A DNA stretch of 64,000 bases from Prevotella sp. GTDB taxonomy: Bacteria; Bacteroidota; Bacteroidia; Bacteroidales; Bacteroidaceae. Location of the stretch: positions 79,060 to 143,059 of the forward strand of contig DLZV01000008.1 in assembly GCA_003447235.1 (NCBI GenBank). The letters run 5' to 3'. Of this stretch, positions 9,059 to 16,513 are shown piece after piece (the first letter of the stretch is position 1; every line of letters begins with the position of its first letter). A program made the position numbers and the translations under genes. The notes beneath the pieces are model-generated. The model saw nothing but the letters and a program-made list of their open reading frames with translations, was not told the origin of the DNA and made no database searches.

Positions 9059-9556
9059 ATGAGTGGACTGGAGATAGAGCGCAAGTTTCTTGTGCGCAAG
9101 GATGCCAAATGGAAAGAGCAGGCAACGTCGAGTACGCATATCAGACAGGGGTATTTCGCCTCTGTCAACACGGTGCGCATCCGTATCCGCGACGACAAAG
9201 CCTACCTGACCATCAAAGGTCCGTCGCTGGACGGCGGACTGAGCCGCTATGAGTTTGAGAAGGAGATAACGACCGACGAGGCCGAGCACCTACTGCAACT
9301 CTGCGAACCGGGCATCATCGACAAGCGCCGCTACCTCATTCCCTACGAGGGCCACACCTACGAGGTCGATGAGTTCTATGGCGACAACGAGGGACTGGTG
9401 ATGGCGGAGGTGGAACTGAAGCACAGCGACGAGACGTTTGCACGCCCACCGTTCCTCGGTCCCGAAGTGACGGGCGACCACCGTTTCTACAACAAGCAGA
9501 TGCGGGCGAACCCGTTTAAGAACTGGCGCGCCACCTTGCCCAAAGCATTCCAATAA
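9059..9556 (+). CDS. CYTH domain protein (triphosphate tunnel metalloenzyme)
   Basis: This 165-residue, single-domain protein opens with the hallmark ExExK motif (EIERK, E5/E7/K9) of the CYTH/TTM family. These enzymes form an eight-stranded beta tunnel that binds a triphosphate and metal ions; members hydrolyse inorganic triphosphate or thiamine triphosphate, or make cAMP. Alternating Arg/Lys and Glu residues (RIRIRDDKAYLTIKG, YEFEKEI) match the tunnel lining. The bacterial members closest in size are usually tripolyphosphatases, so that is the likelier activity, but the substrate is inference. Its 3' end overlaps the convergent VanZ-like gene by 41 bases. Confidence 0.85.
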   Translation: MSGLEIERKFLVRKDAKWKEQATSSTHIRQGYFASVNTVRIRIRDDKAYLTIKGPSLDGGLSRYEFEKEITTDEAEHLLQLCEPGIIDKRRYLIPYEGHTYEVDEFYGDNEGLVMAEVELKHSDETFARPPFLGPEVTGDHRFYNKQMRANPFKNWRATLPKAFQ

Positions 9557-9902
9557 TCGTGGCCAGGACCGCTCCGACCACGTCGGCAAGAAGGTCGAGC
9601 CACTCGCCACTGCGACGTCCACCTGTGCAGTAGGCTTGAAGCAACTCTATAAGGCCACCCATCAACGAGGGTAGCAATCCGACATAGACGAATAGCGACC
9701 AACTACTCGCCTGTGGGTGGTGTGCGCGCTCATATTCGAAAGCGATGACGAGACCCAATCCCAAATACATGGCTGTGTGCGTCCATTTGTCTATCAACTG
9801 CACATGGCTCAACGGAGTTTCGGGAATGGGCATGAAACACAAGACCCAGATGACAATCAGTAGGACTGTGGTCAACTTGTAAGTTTTAATCAATTGCAGC
9901 AT
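9516..9902 (-). CDS. VanZ-like family membrane protein
   Basis: 128 residues with about four hydrophobic segments (residues 12-28, 45-57, 71-88 and 106-121). Features seen in VanZ-like proteins are present: the DKWTHTAMYLGLG segment after helix 1 and GEWLDLLADVVGAVLA before the last helix. VanZ from the vancomycin-resistance transposon gives low-level teicoplanin resistance, but most chromosomal relatives have no known function, and nothing here points to resistance. The tail overlaps the convergent CYTH gene by 41 bases. No clear promoter was found upstream (9903-10110). Confidence 0.75.
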   Translation of the reverse strand: MLQLIKTYKLTTVLLIVIWVLCFMPIPETPLSHVQLIDKWTHTAMYLGLGLVIAFEYERAHHPQASSWSLFVYVGLLPSLMGGLIELLQAYCTGGRRSGEWLDLLADVVGAVLATIIGMLWARWRASS

Positions 9903-10110
9903 TTCTTCCTTGGTTTAGTGGGCCACCAAAAGCCCCACAGTTTTTCTTGATTCACATCTCCTATATGTGCGAAGGCCTCTTGTGGCAGAATTGGTCATAA
10001 AACCATATAGGATAACCTTGGCATAAGGCCGACCAAACAAGACCACCCTTATTCCAGAGACAAGGCGGTCTCCTATTATATATATAAGGAGAGCCTCCAA
10101 CTAAGAAAAC

Positions 10111-10147
10111 AGGAGGCATACTTCCTGATAAAAGGTGTATGCCTCCT
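10111..10147 (-). terminator. Intrinsic terminator of rpmH
   Basis: On the - strand an 11-base perfect stem (10137-10147 with 10111-10121, AGGAGGCATAC/GTATGCCTCCT) is followed by GTTTTCTT. It lies about 40 bases after the rpmH stop. The 208 bases between it and the VanZ-like start hold no gene I can support. Confidence 0.85.
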
Positions 10148-10185
10148 GCTTTCGCCGTATTTCCGCATCATGCGGAACAAACGGT

Positions 10186-10341
10186 TTACTTTCCGTGATT
10201 CTCGTCAGAAACAGTGAGCTTCTTACGACCCTTGGCGCGACGGGCGGCCAAGACGCGACGACCATTCTTCGTGGCCATTCTCTCACGGAAGCCGTGCTTG
10301 TTCACGCGACGGCGATTGTGGGGCTGGAACGTTCTTTTCAT
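10186..10341 (-). CDS. rpmH: 50S ribosomal protein L34
   Basis: A 51-residue, very basic protein: [18 protein letters not shown] at the N-terminus, then [19 protein letters not shown], the L34 signature. Start codon at 10341-10339, stop at 10188-10186. The C-terminal extension [11 protein letters not shown] is slightly longer than in E. coli L34 and typical of Bacteroidales. L34 is a small component of the 50S subunit. It is transcribed divergently from efp, has a -7 box at 10424-10417 and ends at a strong terminator. In many bacteria rpmH neighbours dnaA and rnpA; that linkage is absent here. Confidence 0.97.
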   Translation of the reverse strand: MKRTFQPHNRRRVNKHGFRERMATKNGRRVLAARRAKGRKKLTVSDENHGK

Positions 10342-10416
10342 TTTGCTTTATCTTTTTATTGTTATTATCGTTACAACGCTTTGCGGGAAAGGCGAGGCCA
10401 CTCCCGTTACGGCCTG

Positions 10417-10424
10417 CAAAATTA
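10417..10424 (-). promoter_or_regulatory. -7 box for rpmH
   Basis: Read on the - strand the bases are TAATTTTG, fitting TAnnTTTG, with a leader of about 75 bases before the rpmH start. It shares the 323-base divergent gap (10342-10664) with the efp promoter; nothing else was seen there. Confidence 0.65.
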
Positions 10425-10549
10425 CGGATTCTTTTTGAAATGACCAAGGATTCAGCGAGTTTTAGCCATTCAATTCATGATTTTTCACCAAAAACCCACG
10501 CCATCAGCGCCTTTTCCACCCGCAAAAGAGAATAAAAAACCCGAAACGC

Positions 10550-10580
10550 TTTGTCATTCAACTGATTTACTGTAACTTTG
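10550..10580 (+). promoter_or_regulatory. efp promoter (-33 and -7)
   Basis: TTTG (10550-10553), a 19-base spacer, then TAACTTTG (10573-10580): a full match to the Bacteroidota sigma-factor consensus. Transcription should start about 10583-10586, giving an 80-base leader. Confidence 0.8.
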
Positions 10581-10590
10581 CAACCGCTTA

Positions 10591-10616
10591 GCAACGCCTT
10601 CTTCCAAAGGCGTTGC
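10591..10616 (+). other. Hairpin in the efp 5' leader
   Basis: GCAACGCCTT (10591-10600) pairs perfectly with AAGGCGTTGC (10607-10616) around a six-base loop, starting only a few bases after the predicted transcription start. It has no U-tract and is more likely a 5'-end stabilising stem or a binding site than a terminator. Confidence 0.6.
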
Positions 10617-10664
10617 GGGCAGAAAGAAGCAATATAATTAAGAACAATATATCAAAGCAGAATT

Positions 10665-11231
10665 ATGATTAATTCACAGGAAATCAAAATCGGAACATGC
10701 ATCCGCATGGATGGCAAGATTTGGACTTGTATCGACTTCCAGCACCGCAAGCCGGGCAAGGGAAACACGGTCATGATCACGAAGTTGAAGAACGTCAGCG
10801 ACGGTCGTGTGCTGGAGCGTACCTTCCAGATTGGCTTCAAGTTGGAGGATGTGCGCGTGGAGCGTCGCCCCTGGCAGTACCTCTACGAGGACCCCACGGG
10901 CATGATCTTCATGAACCAGGAGACTTTTGAGCAGATTCCTATCGCACGCCACCAGATCCAGGGCGCCGACTACATGAAGGAAGGCGATGTCGTGGAGGTC
11001 GTCACCGATACGTCTGACGGCACGGTGCTGTTGGCCGAGATGCCTGCCAAGACCACGCTGAAGATCACACAGTCTGAGCCGGGCGTGAAGGGCAACACCG
11101 CCACCAACGCCACCAAGCCTGCCACGTTGGAGACGGGTGCTGTAGTCCGTGTGCCGCTCTTCATCAACGAGGGCGAGACCATCCAGGTTGACACGCGCGA
11201 CGGAAGCTACCTCGGCCGCGTCAACGCATAA
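10665..11231 (+). CDS. efp: Translation elongation factor P
   Basis: EF-P binds ribosomes stalled on polyproline and restores peptide-bond formation. The 188-residue length and three-barrel plan are standard. The loop HRKPGKGNT (about residues 27-35) carries the Lys that is modified in many bacteria, and the C-terminal signature GETIQVDTRDGSYLGR is clear. No EpmA or EpmB homologue is present in this window, so the modification state cannot be judged. Expression is likely strong given its consensus promoter and hairpin leader, and the transcript ends at a clear terminator. Confidence 0.97.
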   Translation: MINSQEIKIGTCIRMDGKIWTCIDFQHRKPGKGNTVMITKLKNVSDGRVLERTFQIGFKLEDVRVERRPWQYLYEDPTGMIFMNQETFEQIPIARHQIQGADYMKEGDVVEVVTDTSDGTVLLAEMPAKTTLKITQSEPGVKGNTATNATKPATLETGAVVRVPLFINEGETIQVDTRDGSYLGRVNA

Positions 11232-11248
11232 GATTCGAATCAATAGAC

Positions 11249-11298
11249 ATAGCCCTATGCGCCTGCCATCTGCAGGTGCGAGGGCTATATTTTTTTTG
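11249..11298 (+). terminator. Intrinsic terminator of efp
   Basis: ATAGCCCT (11249-11256) pairs with AGGGCTAT (11281-11288), with an inner GCCTGC/GCAGGT stem, followed by a run of T residues (11290-11297). Confidence 0.9.
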
Positions 11299-11331
11299 TA
11301 CCAAGCATCACATCATTGGCCCTTGCAACCC

Positions 11332-12381
11332 ATGAGATACAGCATCATCGTACCCGTTTACAACCGTCCTGACGAGGTCAACGAGCTTCTGGAAAGCCTC
11401 ACCCGCCAGGAAGAGAAGGATTTTGAAGTCGTCATCGTAGAAGACGGCTCGAAGACTCCGTGCCAAAAGGTCTGCGACCAATATGCCGGACGGCTCGACC
11501 TGCACTATTTCATGAAACCTAACTCCGGACCCGGACAAAGCAGAAACTACGGTGCGGAGCGTGCCAAGGGCAACTACCTGCTCATCCTCGACAGCGACGT
11601 GGTGCTTCCCGAGGGCTACCTCACAGCCATATCGAAAGAACTGGACCGCGAGCCTGCCGATGCCTTTGGCGGGCCCGATTGCGCACACAGCTCTTTCACA
11701 CCGACGCAGAAAGCCATTTCCTACAGCATGACCTCGTTCTTCACCACAGGTGGCATCCGGGGCGGAAAGAAGAAACTCGACAAGTTCTACCCCCGATCGT
11801 TCAACATGGGCGTACGGCGCGAGGCCTACCAACAACTGGGAGGCTTCTCAAAGATGCGATTCGGCGAAGATATCGACTTCTCCATCCGTATCTTCCAGGC
11901 GGGACTGCGCTGCCGCTTGTTTCCCGAGGCGTGGGTATGGCACAAACGACGCACCGACTTCCGTAAGTTCTGGCGACAGGTCTTCAACAGCGGAATTGCA
12001 CGAATCAATCTCTACAAGAAATATCCCGACTCTCTAAAGATCGTCCACCTTCTGCCCGCGGTCTTCACGGCAGGTGTCATCGCCCTGGCCTTGCTCTTCA
12101 TAGCGGGCGTGATAGTCTATGGACTGGCTACCAACGAAGAGACACGAAGTCTTGGAACATGCGCCATGGGGATTGCGGCAGCACCCATCTTACTCTATTC
12201 ACTGCTCATCCTCGCCGACTCGACACTGCAAAACCGCAGTCCGCGCATCGGCGTACTGAGCATCTGCGCAGCTTTCGTGCAGCTTACGGGCTACGGATGC
12301 GGCTTCTTCAAAGCATGGTGGCGGCGCTGTGTCTGCGGCAAGGACGAATTTCAGGCTTACGAGAAGACGTTCTACAAATGA
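11332..12381 (+). CDS. Family 2 glycosyltransferase with C-terminal membrane segments
   Basis: 349 residues from ATG 11332; an earlier in-frame start would lie inside the efp coding region and its terminator. The N-terminal GT-A domain begins YSIIVPVYNRPDEV and carries EDGS (about residues 38-41), LILDSDVV with the DxD-type metal site, and GEDIDFSIR, the ED motif with the probable catalytic base. Two hydrophobic segments follow near the C-terminus (about 245-270 and 280-300). It would transfer a sugar from a nucleotide donor at the inner membrane, perhaps for a surface polysaccharide, but the acceptor is unknown. Its TGA overlaps the radC ATG. Confidence 0.88.
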   Translation: MRYSIIVPVYNRPDEVNELLESLTRQEEKDFEVVIVEDGSKTPCQKVCDQYAGRLDLHYFMKPNSGPGQSRNYGAERAKGNYLLILDSDVVLPEGYLTAISKELDREPADAFGGPDCAHSSFTPTQKAISYSMTSFFTTGGIRGGKKKLDKFYPRSFNMGVRREAYQQLGGFSKMRFGEDIDFSIRIFQAGLRCRLFPEAWVWHKRRTDFRKFWRQVFNSGIARINLYKKYPDSLKIVHLLPAVFTAGVIALALLFIAGVIVYGLATNEETRSLGTCAMGIAAAPILLYSLLILADSTLQNRSPRIGVLSICAAFVQLTGYGCGFFKAWWRRCVCGKDEFQAYEKTFYK

Positions 12382-13070
12382 GCAACGGCAAACTGAACAT
12401 CAACGACTGGGCGGAGGAAGACCGCCCACGCGAACGTTTGGAGCGACTGGGAGCCGAATGGCTGTCCAATGCGGAACTGCTGGCCATCTTGATCGGTTCA
12501 GGCAATGCACACCAGACAGCGGTCGATCTGATGAAACAGGTGCTCGGCGACTGCAACAACAACCTCAACACACTGGGAAAACTGTCCATCAAGGACTTGG
12601 AGAGATACAACGGTATCGGACCAGCCAAGGCCATCACAATCCTTGCGGCGTGCGAACTGGGCAAACGACGAGCCAAAGAGAAGGCAGAAGAGCGAAAAGA
12701 CCTGGGATCGGCGACGGCCATCTACAATTTTATGCACCCACAAATGCAGGACCTTGACGTGGAGGAAGGATGGGTGCTATTGATGAACCAGCATTTCAAA
12801 CTGATCGAAGCAAAACGCATCTCGTTTGGTGGATTTACCGAGACCGCCATTGACGTGCGCGTCATCCTGCGCGAGGCAATTCTAAAAAACGCCACCATAC
12901 TTGCCATCTGCCACAACCACCCCAGCGGCAACGCCGTACCAAGCCGAGCCGACGACCAACTGACACAACGGGTACAAAAGGCATGTGAGGTGATGCGCAT
13001 CCATTTCCTCGACCATATCATCGTCTGCGACGGCCACTATTTCAGCTATAACGAGCAGGGCAGACTTTAA
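12378..13070 (+). CDS. radC: RadC-family JAMM/MPN+ protein
   Basis: 230 residues, starting in the ATGA overlap with the glycosyltransferase gene. An N-terminal helix-hairpin-helix-like region (GIGPAKAITILAACELGKRR) is followed by the RadC metalloprotease-like domain with the JAMM signature H179-x-H181 and D192 (CHNHPSGNAVPSRADD). The family was once thought to act in DNA repair; that role is now doubtful and the biochemical function is unsettled. All metal ligands are intact, so an isopeptidase- or hydrolase-like activity remains possible. Confidence 0.92.
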   Translation: MSNGKLNINDWAEEDRPRERLERLGAEWLSNAELLAILIGSGNAHQTAVDLMKQVLGDCNNNLNTLGKLSIKDLERYNGIGPAKAITILAACELGKRRAKEKAEERKDLGSATAIYNFMHPQMQDLDVEEGWVLLMNQHFKLIEAKRISFGGFTETAIDVRVILREAILKNATILAICHNHPSGNAVPSRADDQLTQRVQKACEVMRIHFLDHIIVCDGHYFSYNEQGRL

Positions 13071-13305
13071 CCACTACCCTCAAAATGCCTCCCCACCCCA
13101 CACGCCCCCTTACTGTATACGAACGCTTCCACCTCCGACCATCGCTCTTACAAAACGACGTAACATCAACCCCGACAGGTGTCACCATCAACCTAAAGAC
13201 GACAAATAGATGCGCATTTTGTTTCCAAATTCTTAAATTAACATACACTATTAAAACAAAAACAAAAAAAGCACAAACAGGACACATAGAATCACATATT
13301 TTTCT

Positions 13306-13313
13306 TAACTTTG
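13306..13313 (+). promoter_or_regulatory. -7 box of a probable leaderless mRNA (MGMT-family gene)
   Basis: TAACTTTG ends five bases before the ATG at 13319. With the usual Bacteroidota geometry transcription would start within a few bases of the start codon. The preceding gap from 13071 holds no supported gene. Confidence 0.65.
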
Positions 13314-13318
13314 TGGGC

Positions 13319-13642
13319 ATGAAGATGGATATTGACCAAATCAAACAAACAATTTACGACATTGTCGTATGCATCCCTGAAGGCTGTGTGACCACTTATA
13401 GCGATGTGGCCCGGTTTGCTGGGATGCCCAATCATGCGCGTGTGGTCGGTAAAATCCTTCGCGAGACACCCCAAGACCTTGCTATCCCCTGCCATCGCGT
13501 GGTAGGTTCAGGAGGCCGGCTGGCCTCGCAACCATCAGACCAACGCAAACTACTCGAAGAGGAGGGCGTGCCTTTCCTTAAAAGCGGGCGTGTCGATATG
13601 CGCAATGCCTATTGGGATTACAACTCGCTGATACGGTTCTAA
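13319..13642 (+). CDS. MGMT/Ada C-terminal-domain protein (O6-alkylguanine alkyltransferase-like)
   Basis: 107 residues: only the DNA-binding/active-site domain of O6-alkylguanine-DNA alkyltransferases, without the N-terminal domain of Ogt or Ada. The wing helix region GCVTTYSDVARFAG and the active-site loop IPCHRV with Cys58 are conserved. Alkyltransferase-like (Atl) proteins of similar size have Trp in place of that Cys; here the Cys is kept, so methyl transfer is possible, though many such short proteins lack full activity. The ATG at 13319 or the one at 13325 could be the start; both lie within about 12 bases of the -7 box. It stands alone, without co-transcribed neighbours. Confidence 0.85.
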   Translation: MKMDIDQIKQTIYDIVVCIPEGCVTTYSDVARFAGMPNHARVVGKILRETPQDLAIPCHRVVGSGGRLASQPSDQRKLLEEEGVPFLKSGRVDMRNAYWDYNSLIRF

Positions 13643-13730
13643 GTTCCACGTTTCGACTTACAAAATCCAAAGACCATTTGCCCACAAAGGGGAAAAACGA
13701 CGGCATACGGCTCGTTATCACGCCTTTCTC

Positions 13731-13761
13731 TTTGCCATATCTCATATTTTTCTTACTTTTG
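13731..13761 (+). promoter_or_regulatory. Promoter of the flippase operon (-33 and -7)
   Basis: TTTG (13731-13734), a 19-base spacer and TACTTTTG (13754-13761) match the full consensus. The leader of about 90 bases carries a G/C-rich stretch (13795-13835) able to form small hairpins. Confidence 0.78.
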
Positions 13762-13854
13762 CAAGTCAATAAGCGCATGATCCTTTCCATCCCCAAGGGA
13801 AGGGGCGGCTAAAAGGCCGCAGCCGAGGGAGGGAGCGCAAAAACCAAGACAGCA

Positions 13855-15297
13855 ATGGCAAGTTTGAAAAGTTTGGCTAAGGACACGGCCATCTATGGGC
13901 TGAGCAGCATCGTGGGACGTTTTCTCAACTACCTGCTCGTACCCCTCTACACGGCAAAGATGAGCGCCGAGAGCGGCGGCTACGGCGTCATCACCAATAT
14001 GTATGCCTACACCGCACTGCTGCTCGTCATCCTCACCTACGGTATGGAGACCACCTTCTTCCGCTACGCCAACAAGGAGGGGGAGGATGCGCGACGCGTC
14101 TATTCGACAACCTTATGGATGGTGGCGGCGACCAGTGCGATCTTCGTACTGCTCGTGCTGGCATTCATCCACCCGATTAGTTCCTTCATGGGGTATGCTG
14201 ACCACCCCAGCTACGTCTGGGTGATGGCAGCAACGGTGGCTCTCGATGCATTCCAATGCATTCCCTTCGCCTACCTGCGCTATCAGAAGCGGCCCATCAA
14301 GTTTGCCTCGCTCAAACTGCTTTTCATCGTACTCAACATCGCACTCAACCTCCTCTACTACGTCATTCTCGGCGGTACAGAGGTGGGCTACGCCTTCTAT
14401 ATCAACCTGGCCTGCACTGGATCTATCACATTCTGCTTCTGGCAGGAGCTGCGCGGCTTCGCAGCGGGTTTCGATCGAGGGCTGATGCGACGGATGCTCA
14501 CCTACGCATGGCCGATTCTCATCCTCGGCATTGCTGGCATTCTCAACCAGACGGCAGACAAGATTCTCTTTCCCTATCTCTACAAGGCGGGTAATGCCCA
14601 TTCGGAACTGGGCATCTATGGTGCAGCCTCGAAGGTGGCGATGATTATGGCAATGATCACACAGGCATTCCGCTACGCCTATGAACCTTTCGTCTTCGGA
14701 AAGTCGAAGGATAAGGACAACCTCGACACCTATGCCAAGGCGATGAAGTATTTCCTCATCTTCACCCTGCTGGCCTTCCTCTGCGTGGTGGGCTATATGG
14801 ACATATTGCGCCACATCATCGGGCGCGACTACTGGCCTGGACTGCGGGTCGTGCCGATCGTGATGGCGGCAGAGATCATGATGGGTATTTACTTCAACCT
14901 TAGCTTCTGGTATAAATTGATTGACAAAACGATATGGGGTGCGGTGTTCTCGGGGGCAGGATGTCTGGTACTGATAGGCGTAAATGTCGTGTTTGTGCCG
15001 CAATACAGCTACATGGCGTGTGCCTGGGCAGGCTTTGCGGGCTATGCCACAGCCATGATCCTCTCCTATTTTGTCGGTCAGCGCAAATTCCCCATCAATT
15101 ACCCCATCGGACAGATGATGGTCTATGTCGGCCTGGCCGTAGTCCTCTTTGCGGCAATGAACTGGGCCAACAATACCTTGGGAACGGTGGCGGCCCTCGG
15201 CGTCAACACATTGCTCATCGGCATCTTCGTAGCCTACACGGTGATGAAAGATCTGCGTCACGCACGCAAACCCATTCACACGAACAAAAAACAATAG
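13855..15297 (+). CDS. Polysaccharide flippase (MATE/MVF superfamily, Wzx-like)
   Basis: A 480-residue integral membrane protein with 12 or more hydrophobic segments spread over its whole length. The N-terminus SLAKDTAIYGLSSIVGRFLN is the usual opening of lipopolysaccharide O-antigen/oligosaccharide flippases, followed by a conserved YKAGNAHSELGIYGAA region and a polysaccharide-synthesis C-terminal domain. It would move lipid-linked oligosaccharide across the inner membrane, and no other genes of a capsule cluster adjoin it. It leads an operon with the thioredoxin-like lipoprotein (4-base gap) and dgt. Confidence 0.88.
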   Translation: MASLKSLAKDTAIYGLSSIVGRFLNYLLVPLYTAKMSAESGGYGVITNMYAYTALLLVILTYGMETTFFRYANKEGEDARRVYSTTLWMVAATSAIFVLLVLAFIHPISSFMGYADHPSYVWVMAATVALDAFQCIPFAYLRYQKRPIKFASLKLLFIVLNIALNLLYYVILGGTEVGYAFYINLACTGSITFCFWQELRGFAAGFDRGLMRRMLTYAWPILILGIAGILNQTADKILFPYLYKAGNAHSELGIYGAASKVAMIMAMITQAFRYAYEPFVFGKSKDKDNLDTYAKAMKYFLIFTLLAFLCVVGYMDILRHIIGRDYWPGLRVVPIVMAAEIMMGIYFNLSFWYKLIDKTIWGAVFSGAGCLVLIGVNVVFVPQYSYMACAWAGFAGYATAMILSYFVGQRKFPINYPIGQMMVYVGLAVVLFAAMNWANNTLGTVAALGVNTLLIGIFVAYTVMKDLRHARKPIHTNKKQ

Positions 15298-15301
15298 AAT
15301 C

Positions 15302-16489
15302 ATGAAGATAGACAAGCGCGAACATCGCTTCGCAGGCATCCTCTCGCTCTTCGCCCTACTGCTTCTGGCAAGTTGTACGGGGGAGCAATTCCACGTTTCG
15401 GGAACGATTGGCAACGCCAAGGACTCGACGCTCTACTTCGAGCACAACACGCTCGACGGATTCAAGGTAGTGGACTCCGTGAAGTTGGACGACAAGGGGC
15501 AGTTTGCCTTTGCCGGCGACAAGGCCAACAACCCAGAGTTTTACCGTCTGCGCATTGCCGGACAAATTATCAACATCGGTATTGACTCGACAGAGACGGT
15601 ACAACTGGAGGCCTCCTACCCAATGATGGCCACCAACTACAAGGTGGAAAACTCCTATGAGAACGAGAAAATACGCGAACTGGCCCTGAAGCAAATCGCC
15701 CTGCAAGCACAATGCAACCAGCTTGTCATGAGCGACACGGGCAACGTGGATGCTGCCATCGACCTGCTGATACGAACCTATAAGGACGACGTGATGCGCA
15801 ACTACATTTTCAAGGAGCCGATGCGGGGCTATGCTTACTTCGCTCTCTTCCAGTATGTGGTCATCAACGGCAATCCCATCATGATCTTCAACCCACGCAT
15901 GGATGCCACAGACAACAAAGTCTTCGGCGCAGTCGCCACCTCGTGGGACACATTCTACCCGAACACGGAGCGCACACAGAACCTGCACAACATCACGCTC
16001 AAGGGCATGAAGGACGAGCGCATCGTGGAAAACAACAAGCGGACCATGGCGGCAGAGACCGCCAAGGTGCAGGAACTCGGCGTGATTCCCATCACACTGC
16101 CCGACAACCACGGACAGCAGCAGAGCCTCACCTCGCTCAAAGGCAAGGTAGTGATGCTCGACTTCCATGTCTTCGGATCGAAAGAGTCAGCACAACGCAT
16201 CATGGTCTTGCGACAATTGTATGACAAGTATCACGCTCAGGGCTTCGAAATCTACCAGGTCAGCTACGATACCAACGAGCATTTCTTCAAGACTCAGACG
16301 GAATCGCTGCCTTGGATCTGTGTATGGGATCCAGAAGGAGGCGACTCGCAGACGCTCGTAAGCTATAACATCCAAAGCATCCCGACCTACTTCATCATCG
16401 ACCGCAACAATCAGCTGCAGAAGCGCGATGTGCAGATCCAGGACTTGGATGCGGAGATCCAGCACTGGCTGGGACAGGGGGCGCAGTAA
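15302..16489 (+). CDS. DUF4369/thioredoxin-fold lipoprotein lacking the CxxC motif
   Basis: 395 residues. The lipoprotein signal ends LLASC (Cys25). A DUF4369-like beta domain (about 30-130, FHVSGTIGNAKDSTLYFEH) and a helical middle are followed by a TlpA/AhpC-like thioredoxin fold (about 260-395). In family members the first strand leads to WCxxC; here the stretch is LDFHVFGSKESAQR (about 287-300), with no cysteine. The cis-Pro region SIPTYFIIDRN is kept. A disulfide-exchange role is thus unlikely, and it may bind a ligand or be a structural relative. It sits between the flippase and dgt with short gaps. Confidence 0.82.
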   Translation: MKIDKREHRFAGILSLFALLLLASCTGEQFHVSGTIGNAKDSTLYFEHNTLDGFKVVDSVKLDDKGQFAFAGDKANNPEFYRLRIAGQIINIGIDSTETVQLEASYPMMATNYKVENSYENEKIRELALKQIALQAQCNQLVMSDTGNVDAAIDLLIRTYKDDVMRNYIFKEPMRGYAYFALFQYVVINGNPIMIFNPRMDATDNKVFGAVATSWDTFYPNTERTQNLHNITLKGMKDERIVENNKRTMAAETAKVQELGVIPITLPDNHGQQQSLTSLKGKVVMLDFHVFGSKESAQRIMVLRQLYDKYHAQGFEIYQVSYDTNEHFFKTQTESLPWICVWDPEGGDSQTLVSYNIQSIPTYFIIDRNNQLQKRDVQIQDLDAEIQHWLGQGAQ

Positions 16490-16513
16490 AACAAAGACAA
16501 GGAGGAAAACGAT

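Noticed and set aside
9915..10100. 61-residue open frame on the - strand between VanZ-like and rpmH genes
   Set aside because: It reads through an AT-rich palindrome, lacks a ribosome-binding site and has no recognisable features.
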